64,000 bases of DNA, taken from assembly GCA_037893245.1 (NCBI GenBank), contig JBAIAA010000669.1, positions 806,001 through 870,000 of the forward strand, given 5' to 3'. Source of the DNA: Crossaster papposus (lineage: Eukaryota; Echinodermata; Asteroidea; Velatida; Solasteridae). A program made the position numbers and the translations under genes. Every line of letters begins with the position of its first letter. Position 1 is the stretch's first letter. Under the pieces are notes generated by a model that was not told the DNA's origin, made no database searches, and saw nothing but the letters and a program-made list of their open reading frames with translations. Of the stretch, positions 55,985-64,000 are shown in pieces.

Positions 55985-56693
55985 ATTTCCGTAACGCGAT
56001 AGATTCATTTGAAAATCTATTTTTCACGGTTTTTAAACTTTAATAAGTAAAACAACGTACACGACAGCTCTTTTTAATCTTTATTTTCACTTTATTGTAT
56101 TTAGAAATCAAATCTTCAATTTTATTAGCTATTACTTTGTTTTTGAGAAGCATCGAGTTGTAAATAATAATTAGTTAACACAAACTGATTTCAAATCAAG
56201 ATTATTAAGTTGAAACAAATTGTTCTAGGCTTTTTTCTAGCTGTAACACGTCTCTTTTCAAAAGTGGAGAGGAAAGACGCTTTGCTATAAAAAGCTATTA
56301 TTCAAAATAAATACACCTCGATTTCAAATGAAATCTGTGAATATTTATTATTATTCTTTCTTGCACACATAAAGACATATGTAAAGTCCATTGTGAACTT
56401 CCCTATAGTTTTACGTGGTAGACCAGTCGTTTAACATTTGATTAGAGAGTTAAAAATTAGCAACTGGGTTTTCCCATGCATGGAGCTGTTGTGTAGTTAA
56501 TATGTTAATATCTTACCAGTATACTCGTCCGACGTTGCACATTGTTATGAGTTACCCAACGTATTATGTTAATGATTCACTTGATATACAATCACCTGAT
56601 GTACACGTAGGAACCTATTGTCTATATAAGAAGGCCCTGTTGGTTCTCGGGCGTGGTGCCTCCTCCTCAAACGCTGCGCAGTTGTTGCACACA

Positions 56694-58386
56694 TTATTAT
56701 TATTATTATAAATGGTTTATTGATACACAAATTGACATGGCAGCCCAGGGGCTGAATTACATCAAAATTTACACATTATTTTAAAAAATGTATGTATAAA
56801 CATTAAAAGGGTCTAAGAATAAAGACCAATAAAAATATAGGGAAGTTTGTAAATAAAATAAAAATTAGCATCAAACAATTTACGCTGTAACTACTACAGT
56901 CTATCCAGCAAGTTTGGTAGTTTGGTGCCTCTTAAAAAGAGTGTGTTTGTGGATTCGAATCAGCAAGCCAAAAACAAGACAAGGCAATGTGTAAAACAAG
57001 ACAGTATATAAAATATAAAATATCACGTTCATAGAGGGATTATTCAGAATTAATTAAACTGATCATGTAGGGTACAGCACTGTCTCTGAATCTGTTGGTT
57101 TTGCATTTCGGTTGTGGTATCAAGTTAGTCTTGCGAAGGACTCGCTCATTTATGTTAGGAAGTGGAATGATATGCGACAAGGTTTGGTTATTTATAAGCT
57201 CCCTGGCAAATTTTAAACATAGAGAGCTCCGTCGATCGCTAAGAGTATGTAAATCGTATGACAATAACGCACTCAAATAGCCATTATAGTCAGCTCCCAG
57301 GATGAGCTTAATAACACGCTTCTGGATCGATTCTAATCGCTGAACATGCTTTTGCGTTATTCCACCATTCCAAAGAGGCACCGCATATTCAAGAAGTGGT
57401 CGCAGGTATCCTTTGTAGATAGTCATAAGGTCATCTGCTGGCAAACCATGACCTTTCAGAACACGAATCATGTGGAAACGACTGTTAGCTCGTGTGAGTA
57501 TACTGTCAATATGAGAATCCCACTTCAAATTCTGCTGGATATGAACGCCGAGTAATTTGACAGATTGTGATTGGTCCAAGGTGATGTCATTGATCCGCAC
57601 AGTTGGAGGTGGGGTGGGGTTCCGCGTAAAATTTATTTCCATGTATGTGCACTTTCGGGGGTTCAGTGACATGTTGTTTGAGACTGACCATTGCACAAGG
57701 GAGTCTATGGATTGTTGAATCTGTGATTGATCGTGAGAAGAACGGGTTTCCACTATGCTCAGGTCGTCAACGTATTTCCAATAGCGAGTAGAACCATTGA
57801 GATCTTGGCACGCATCATTAATGACGGCTGAAAACACGATTGGACCCAGTCGAGTTCCTTGGGGCACCCCAGCATTCATAGAGGTCCAATTGGATGTGAC
57901 CCCCTTATAGCGAACACACTGTTGACGATTAGTGAGGAAATTTGCTATCCAGTGAACGAGGCAAGGTTCCACACCAAAGTTTGTCAGCTTGGTGATGGCA
58001 ATATTGTGATCAATCCGATCGAAAGCCTTGCTGAAATCCGTCAAAACAAGAGTAGATGTTGCATTTCTACTCTCAGCATGCTGATACAGGGTATGCGTTA
58101 GGTCGATTAGGCAGTGTGTAGTCGAGAGGCCCTTTCGATTGCCGAATTGTTGCGGATCCATATGAGGTTCTAGGTCATTCACTGTCCATCTGGCTACAAA
58201 ACCTTCCAAAACTTTGGCGAAATGGTCGGTCAAAGCAATTGGTCTCAGTTTGTCGACCGATGCTGGGGAACTTTTGGGAATAGGGACAACGATGGCCCTC
58301 TTCCAGACATCAGGAACAATACCGGTTTCAAGAGAGGTATTAAAAATAAGAGTCAACGGAGTACTCAGTTCGCATGCAAATTCTTA
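56694..58386 (-). mobile_element. 5'-truncated LINE inserted in the copy 7 cassette
   Basis: The 3' tail is ATT repeated on the plus strand (56694-56708), followed by a 3' UTR and a reverse transcriptase frame on the minus strand. The 5' end is truncated inside the RT region. The empty site is seen in copy 1 (about 1735-1760, CACACATACACATATAAATG). About ten target bases seem to have been lost on insertion. It is clearly different in sequence from the LINE at 29191. Confidence 0.88.
57040..58356 (-). pseudogene. LINE reverse transcriptase fragment (YVDD type)
   Basis: A 438-codon open frame with no stop, starting inside the RT domain: IVVPIPKSS, LRPIALTDHFAKVLE, LTDFSKAFDRIDHN, AGVPQGTRLGPIVFS, the catalytic YVDD, LNPRKCTYM and the thumb KLLGVHIQQNLKWDSHI, then a C-terminal part ending at 57040. 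The endonuclease domain and ORF1 are missing. CR1/L2-like clades are likely from the overall pattern. The intact frame means a recent insertion, but the element cannot move on its own. Confidence 0.9.
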
Positions 58387-59139
58387 TACATGGTGTCTAC
58401 AGAAGTTGGCCTATACCTTCAACTTGAATTAAGGGAATTTATGTGTTAATATTTTGTGCGACACAAACCTTTCATACCCTCGATGTTGAGTGAAGCAGTA
58501 CTACTAATTTACTGCATGTACTACTATGCTTTATCACAGCTTCAGCAGTTCTTGTGTTTACCGCGGGATTTCTGGTGTTAAATATTTGTGGTTGGAGACC
58601 CCATCCAACTTGCGAATCATTTTAAAAAAGTGAGTACACTGAACATGTTGAATAGATTTAATGTAATTGTTTTAAATAGCTTTAGTAAACATGCCTACAT
58701 TCGTTAGAACGATTAGCTTTTGGGTGGTTGTATAATAGTGAACATGTACATGACAATGCAGACTGTTGGCTCTGCCCATTTCCGGGGGAAAATGTCATTA
58801 ATTTGACCGTGAAGAGGATATAAGAAAATATAATTTCAGATTCAGTCGTAGCCCTACAAATAGGTTGGTAAAGTCACTTTACAATGATAACAAAACACCT
58901 GCGACTAGAAATTTATTTGATCATAACTAGAGGCCCGTTACTATACACAATTGCCATTTCCACATACTATGCCTTCCCCCCATTTCTGGTTAAAAATGAT
59001 ACTTTCTCGGTCATTTTGACCGAGAAAATGTGGTCTTCTTAGTCAAAATGAACTAAATGTCTTTCTTTTTATTACTCGAAAAGTGTCATTTTCACCATGG
59101 CAAATATATTCAGTCTGACCTTGCCTATTGTGTTCCTAG

Positions 59140-59276
59140 CCCTACAAATAGGGCTGTATTAATTGACTCTCTTTTGTCTATAATCTTGTCGCCATTAGAG
59201 GCGACAAGATAAGGTAAGATATAATGGCAACAAAATAAGACACAAGACAAGAGCCAATTACAGCCCTAATGTAGGG
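59140..59276. repeat. Hairpin module in the 5' intron of copy 7
   Basis: Nearly the same as 2501-2639: CCCTACAAATAGGGCTGTAT ... CTTGTCGCCATTAGAGGCGACAAG ... ACAGCCCTAATGTAGGG. The palindrome TTTCTCGGTCATTTTGACCG lies just upstream. Confidence 0.7.
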
Positions 59277-59366
59277 TTAGTGTTCTCCATCATCCAGCTC
59301 TATGCACACATAGGCACTTTGAGTATTCTTTTGTTGGTTCTTTTTTTCGTTAGGCTTATAATTACG

Positions 59367-60385
59367 ATGGCGAAGGCTGCAGCCCTAATCGTGTTGGATA
59401 CGATCAACCAGGGGCATTTGGAATGCCCTATCTGCTGCTGTCGATTCAAGGATCCTAAGATGCTAGACTGTCTTCATAGCTTGTGCCTAAACTGTCTGGG
59501 AGAGATGGTGAGCAAAGAGACGACAGAGAGAGCGAAGATAACATGTCCAGTCTGCAGGAGAGAGACGGACGTTACTGACGAAGGAGTGCAGAGTCTGTCT
59601 TCTAGCTTCTTTCTGATATCTCTTATCGATGACATAAGCAAACAAGAGCAGTTATTAGGAAAGGTAACTATAGTGCGACTTGTGAATCCTGCGAAGAAGG
59701 AAACGAGGCCGTGTTAAGATGCCTCGACTGCAAGAAGAACATCTGTAAGAAATGTCAAGAGGCGCACCGTCACTTGAAGTCCACCAAAGACCATCGCATC
59801 ATTCAAGCGGAAGACTTGGACAAACCGAGGGCTTCACCAACAGATGCTACTAAGACTGCCACACCAAAATGTCGAAAACATAGTGATCAAGCCATATGTT
59901 TTCACTGTGAGACTTGTGATGTGTTGATTTGCGCGATGTGCGCTGTAACTGAGCACCGAACAGCAGCACATAAGTTAATTGGTATCGGTGACGCCATTAA
60001 ATCATTCCGTATGTGTCAAGGACATATTGCAAAAGTTCCAGAAAAGCAAAGAGCAATTTGCATCAAACGAAGACTCCATCAAACATGCACGGAATATATT
60101 GCAAACGAAAGTGGCTCAGGCTTGCAGTGATATTTCTGAAAAAGCGGAGGCAGAAATTGCTAAAACCAGAAGCAAGGCAAAGTTAATCACCGAACAAGTC
60201 AACAAAGTCGGCCAGGAGAGAGACAACGAGTACGAAAAGGCGCTCGGGCGCAACCGTGACCAGATAAAACGCGCCGATCAGATCGTCACAGCCGTAAACG
60301 ACTTGGTGAGTCAAGTCGATGATTTCGAGCTCTTGGAACTCAAACCGAAGGTGATGCACAACTTGAAATTCCAGAAAGAGCTTAA
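59367..60385 (+). pseudogene. TRIM-NHL copy 7, two frameshifts, cut by a transposon
   Basis: Start ATG 59367 (MAKAAALIVLDTINQG) after acceptor AG 59352-59353. The RING is complete. A 4-base loss near 59670 (GGTAACTATAGTGCG, where the others have GGTAACTACTACTAGTGCG) shifts the frame just before B-box 1. The B-boxes continue in a second frame from about 59711. A 2-base loss near 60008 (CCGTATGTGTC against CCGTGAGAGTGTC) shifts the coiled coil into a third frame. At KELK the sequence passes into a Harbinger element, so the NHL region is absent from the window. The 5' end resembles copy 1, the middle copies 2 and 4. Confidence 0.92.
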
Positions 60386-60399
60386 AGCCCCGGTCACAT

Positions 60400-60840
60400 C
60401 TTACGGTCATGAACGTAGTTGAACGTAGTACGGTGTGACCGTAGTTGACCGTAGTAGACCCTAGTAGTCGTAGTTAAACGTAGTTAAACGTAGTTAAACG
60501 TAGTGGACCGTAGTTCTGAACGTACTTAGACCTTGAGGAAAGCCATGATTTGGCCGTAGTTAGCCCAAAGGTTTTCAACATGTTGAAAATATTTATACGG
60601 TCACCTTGAATACCTATACCGTACTGTGAGCCTAGTATATACGTAGTTAACCCTAGTTGACCCTAGTTGACCCTAGTTGACCCTACTTGACCGTAGTGTG
60701 GACCGTAGTTGACCGTAGTTGACCGTAGTAACCACGACACTACGGTCGAAGTACGGTCAACTACGGTCGAACTGCGTTTGAAGTACGTTCACAGTACGGT
60801 CACACTACGGTTAAGTACGACAAGCAGGGTTAACTAGGGT
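60400..60840. repeat. Harbinger subterminal repeat field
   Basis: Many direct copies of GACCGTAGTT, GAACGTAGTT and AAACGTAGTT (60410-60520, 60640-60730) are followed by inverted copies such as AACTACGGTC and GTACGGTCACACTACGG (60740-60815). Such arrays next to a terminus are typical binding sites for the transposase or its companion protein. Confidence 0.88.
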
Positions 60841-60883
60841 GAAGTAGGGTGAAGTAAGGTTGAATTTAGGAGTTCCTGGACGA

Positions 60884-60891
60884 TATAAAAG
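60884..60891 (+). promoter_or_regulatory. TATA box of the Harbinger transposase gene
   Basis: TATAAAAG, followed by GGGGCC. A start of transcription about 25-30 bases downstream would fall near 60912-60920. That excludes the in-frame ATG at 60901 as the translation start and points to the ATG at 61000. Confidence 0.7.
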
Positions 60892-60999
60892 GGGGCCAGC
60901 ATGCCACATGGTCCCTGCAGTCTGTCTAACCTTTTCTGGAGGACATACGTCTTGTCTGCTCATGCTTCAATTCTACTTCTTCAACTCCATACAAACACA

Positions 61000-62293
61000 A
61001 TGGGTGACAGAGTCAGGATGGCCAAGTACTTGGGTCAGGTCGACATGGAACTTGCTGGTCTGGCAAGAGACCTTGTGGAGTTGGAGGAGCTAGAGGAACA
61101 GGAAAGGAGGGAGGAAATAAGACAAAGAAGATGGTGGACCAGGGACTGGCTGCTGCGTAGACCCCTCCACGGCCAGTATGAGGCTCTGATGACAGAGCTT
61201 CAACTGGAGGACCCACATGCCTTCCATCAGTTCATGCGTGTACATGTGGCCACCTTCCATGACATCCTGTCCAGGATAGAGAGGAGGATCACCAAACAGA
61301 CCACCTATTTCAGGCGACCCGTCTCTCCTGGGCTAAAGCTGGCGCTCACACTCAGGTACCTGGCCACTGGGAACTACTACCGAGACATGAGGTTCGGCTT
61401 CAGGGTGGCCCACAACACCATATCAGGCCTCATTGTTGATGTGTGTCAGGCTCTGGTTGAGGTCCTGGAACCAGAGTTTGTCAAACTTCCCACAGAAGCT
61501 GAAGAGTGGCAGCAGGTGGCTCGGGCCTTTCAGCAGAAGTGGCAGTTCCCGCACACCCTTGGTGCTCTGGATGGGAAGCACATCCGGATCAAGAAGCCAC
61601 CCCACTCAGGGTCTACCTACCACAACTACAAGGGGTTTGACTCCATTGTACTGATGGCCTTGGTGGATGCCCAATACCGCTTTATGTGGACACAGATTGG
61701 AGACGTGGGTTCCAGCTCGGATGGCCAGATCTGGAACCATTGCGACCTCCACCAAGCTCTGCAGGATGGTGTCCTTGGTGTCCCAGATGCAGACCCGCTA
61801 CCAGGGGATGATCTGAACACCCCGTACTACATCATAGGGGATGACGCGTTCGCCATGAGGACCTGGCTGATGAAACCCTTCCCTCGGCGCGGTTTGGACC
61901 GGCGGCCAGCAGGTCTTCAACTACCGGCTGTCCAGAGCCCGTCGTGTGGTGGAGAATGTCTTTGGCATCCTTGCCAACCGTTTCCGCTGTCTCCTCTCCA
62001 CCCTCCAGGTCCATGTGGATACTGCAGCACTCGTAGTGAGATCGTGTGTCGTCCTGCACAACTACCTGAGGGTGAGGAACCCTGCTGCAGACCAGCATCT
62101 TGTGGACCAGGAGGATGCTCAGCACAACCTCGTCGATGGTGCCTGGCGGGCCAATGCCAACCTGTTGGACCTCACCCAACCACAGTGTGGGAACCGCGAC
62201 AGCAGGGAAGCAAAGAGGCAGAGGCTGTACCTCAAGCACTACCTGACGTCACCAGCTGGCTCGGTTCCATGGCAGGACCAGCGTCTCCAATAA
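61000..62293 (+). pseudogene. Harbinger transposase (DDE_Tnp_4 / HARBI1-like), one frameshift
   Basis: About 430 codons from ATG 61000 (context ACACAATGG, MGDRVRMAKYL). A charged helical N-terminus is followed by a helix-turn-helix-like region (TYFRRPVSPGLKLALTLRYLATG). The catalytic part has the first aspartate D191 in GALDGKHI, the second D241 in GSSSDGQ and GDDAFAMRTWLMKPFP. An apparent extra base at about 61900 shifts the frame before QQVFNYRLSRARRVVENVFG. The third acidic residue (E, codon 61952-61954, about residue 318) therefore lies in the other frame, which ends at 62293. The transposase would cut and paste the element. As read here the protein is inactive, unless the extra base is a sequencing error. 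Confidence 0.88.
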
Positions 62294-62946
62294 TGAGCAG
62301 GGTCACCCAAACTCAGGTCTCCCAAAATCAGTTGGTTGAGCCCCCCAACCCCCCCCCCCCCCCCCCCACCAAACCCACCAAATTACCAGGGGCACACAAA
62401 CTCATGTCATGATTTTAACCCCCCCCCCCCTGCCCTACTTAAAATCAGGAGACCCCCACCCATTTATGAACCCGTTCATGTCTCTTTCATTTAATGATTA
62501 TAATTTAACAGTTATAATTTGTTATGATCTTATTTATTATCTATTTCTCATTTGTTTTGATAATTTTACACACTTTTAATCCTTTAAATTGTTCGGTTTT
62601 TGTTTTATTAATTTATAATTTTATGTTCACGGCCCCGTGGAAGACCACATTATATGTGAACGAGCTACCCTGATAAAAGATCAGATAATAAATAAATAAA
62701 TAAATAAACTCATTCTTTGGATTGAGTTTGGGTGCCCTGGGCCAATTTATTAAACATTACAATTTGTTTTATTTCAAAATTAAACATTAAATGTTTAAGA
62801 CAAATAAAGGACAAACAAACATTTCACATTTATAGCATCATAGAGTTGCTTTATTCTTTTGGGAGGATGTGGTGGGCCTAGGGCCGGGCGTAAAGCCGGG
62901 TGAATGTCGTATCCTTAAAAGGACCGTTCCCCACTTCCCCACCACC
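62294..62946. other. Spacer between the convergent Harbinger genes
   Basis: No gene. C-runs lie near 62345-62370 and 62422-62433, with an AATAAATAAATAAATAAAC tract near 62686-62708 that supplies poly(A)-signal-like AATAAA. The sequence is otherwise A/T rich. Confidence 0.6.
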
Positions 62947-63881
62947 TTACTCATGTAAAGTGGCGAAGAAGTCAATCCCACCAGCGGGTGCACTGCTGGG
63001 ACGCTGCTGGTCTGCCTGCTGCTGGTCTGGCTGCTGTTGGTGCTGCTGCTGCGACTGGTACTGGCGCTGCCAGTTAGCGATGAAGCCCCCTGGGCACTGC
63101 TGCTGCTGTTGTGTGGCTGCGGCTGATGCAATCCCAAAGTCGCCAATGGTGTGGTGGATGGTGGCACCGGGCGGCATCTGCGGCAGTGGCGGCGGGCGTG
63201 GTGCGGCCTGGGCGACTGCTGCGACCTGAGTCCTGGCACGGGACTCTCGCTTGTACTTCACAAGTAGAGCGGTCACCTCCACCTGCAGGCCCTCAAAAGC
63301 CTCCTCATCCATCTCGGCTGCCGAGAGGCCTACCATGCGGCCAAAAGCCGCTCGAGGACTGTCCTCCTTAAATGACACATAAAGGAAAAACATATTAAAA
63401 TATATAACAATTTGAATTTAAATGAAATTGCAACTGGTGTGACAAAAACAATTTGGAACAAGTTTTGGACAAACACCATTTGCATCTGCAACCGCATTGC
63501 GGCTGGTGTGACAAAAACTATTGTATAATAAAATATTATATGTTTGTCCACAAAAGTCTTTTGGATACAATTAGTGGAGAAGCATGTTATGTTTCATCAA
63601 AATAGTTTTTTTACCTGTTGGGCAATCTGGGCCGTCTGCTGCTGATTGGCCGCCAACCTCTTCTCTATCTTCTCAAGAAGGATGTCAGAAGGCTTCCTCT
63701 TCCTATAGGCGGAGCTGGTGGTCCTCTGGCTGGCAGTAGAGGCAGGCTCCTCAATCTGCGTGCCCGTGGGGGAGGTGGTCTGCTCCTGGTCGGAGTCTGA
63801 CTCCGTCTCCCGTGGCGGTGTGCCCTCAGCTGCAGGTAGGTCGAATCTCTCAGGATGCTTCCTGCGAAGCTGCCCCAAGAG
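62947..63881 (-). CDS. Harbinger companion protein, two 3' exons (partial gene)
   Basis: Minus-strand exon 63881-63615 begins after an acceptor (TTTTCTACTTTCAG) and ends at a donor (CCCAACAG/GTAAAAAA). The next exon, 63366-62947, begins after TCATTTAAG. Joining them keeps the frame (QIAQQ then EDSPRAAFGRMVG). The product tail is acidic and Ser/Thr-rich (ESDSDQEQTTS). It then has a basic helix (RKRKPSDILLEKIEKRLAANQQQ), a hydrophobic helix and a Gln-rich end (QQQQQ, QSQQQHQQQ). In known Harbinger systems the second gene encodes a Myb/SANT- or MADF-like protein that brings the transposase into the nucleus and binds the ends. The DNA-binding exon here would lie beyond 64000. The function is inferred from position. 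Confidence 0.7.
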
Positions 63882-64000
63882 CTGAAAGTAGAAAAGAGCA
63901 GAAATATTCATGCATTAATACATTTTCAACATTCAACATTACCATTCAACATTAACAATTTTCTTTGTGATTAAGTTATTTAGTCAATCATTAATTCAGT
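63882..64000 (-). other. Intron of the Harbinger companion gene
   Basis: A/T-rich sequence directly upstream (minus-strand sense) of the acceptor at 63882-63883. No coding frame is seen before the window ends. Confidence 0.5.

Larger units (their letters stand above)
55985..58629 (+). promoter_or_regulatory. TRIM 5' cassette, type I, for copy 7, split by a LINE
   Basis: Equal to the cassette of copy 1, interrupted after TTGTTGCACAC at 56693 and resumed with ATGGTGTCTACAGAAG at about 58390. It ends TTTAAAAAA/GTGAGTAC with GT at 58630-58631. The acceptor AG is at 59352-59353. Confidence 0.5.
60386..64000. mobile_element. PIF/Harbinger DNA transposon, left part, running off the window
   Basis: It begins at about GCCCCGGTCACAT, directly after TRIM copy 7 codons. 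TTA at the junction (60382-60384) is compatible with the three-base TWA target of this superfamily. It contains a transposase gene on the plus strand and a convergent, spliced companion gene on the minus strand, the usual two-gene organisation. The right end is not reached by 64000, so the element is longer than 3.6 kb. Confidence 0.88.

Noticed and set aside
60901-60999. Upstream in-frame ATG extending the Harbinger transposase by 33 residues
   Set aside because: It lies only about 10 bases after the TATA box, upstream of the expected transcription start. The extension does not look like the family's N-terminus.

Overview
The window is from a eukaryotic, almost certainly metazoan, genome: AT-rich, full of transposable elements, with long non-coding spacers and repeated genes whose coding part sits in one exon. 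A family of TRIM-NHL proteins amplified in tandem, LINE elements with 3' microsatellite tails, a Harbinger element, solo-LTR and MITE insertions together suggest a marine invertebrate, plausibly a deuterostome such as an echinoderm, hemichordate or lancelet. The sequence alone does not settle the species.

The backbone is a same-strand array of seven TRIM-NHL genes (RING, two B-boxes, coiled coil, NHL propeller) at about 2730, 13429, 25069, 36002, 45687, 52493 and 59367. Copies 1-4 are intact over 636-638 codons. Copy 5 has lost a RING cysteine, is split by a 1.5 kb insert and lacks its 3' end. Copy 6 has an 11-bp deletion in the NHL part. Copy 7 has two frameshifts and is cut by a Harbinger transposon. 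The window opens in a 3'-flanking block, so an eighth copy probably lies just to the left.

Each gene has one copy of a conserved upstream cassette. The cassette ends in a splice-donor-like AAA/GTGAGT, and a pyrimidine-rich acceptor lies 10-19 nt before the first ATG. I infer a non-coding first exon, an intron of 0.7 to 6 kb and a single coding exon. The cassette exists in two flavours: type I for copies 1, 4, 6, 7 and type II for copies 2, 3, 5. The interval from about 13.4 to 29.2 kb is repeated from about 36.0 to 50.7 kb. Comparing these two intervals dates many insertions, because one side often shows the empty site.

Inserted DNA: a 2.1 kb TIR transposon (7731-9875), an 805-bp solo LTR (16398-17202), a possible second solo LTR (18120-19837), a 17-bp minisatellite of about 74 units (21490-22748; about 8 units at the paralogous site), a hAT-like MITE with a perfect 8-bp target duplication (23368-23591), a TTAA foldback element (27915-28530), a nearly full-length non-LTR retrotransposon on the minus strand (29191-33956), a nest of MITEs (40930-42622), a 5'-truncated second LINE (56694-58386) and a Harbinger element running off the right edge (60386-64000) that carries a transposase and a spliced companion gene.

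Functionally, the intact TRIM-NHL genes would encode E3 ubiquitin ligases whose NHL propeller binds a target. Their sequences vary most at short loop-like sites of the propeller, and they look like mosaics. That fits a birth-and-death array reshaped by gene conversion, perhaps in innate immunity; the immune role is inference only.
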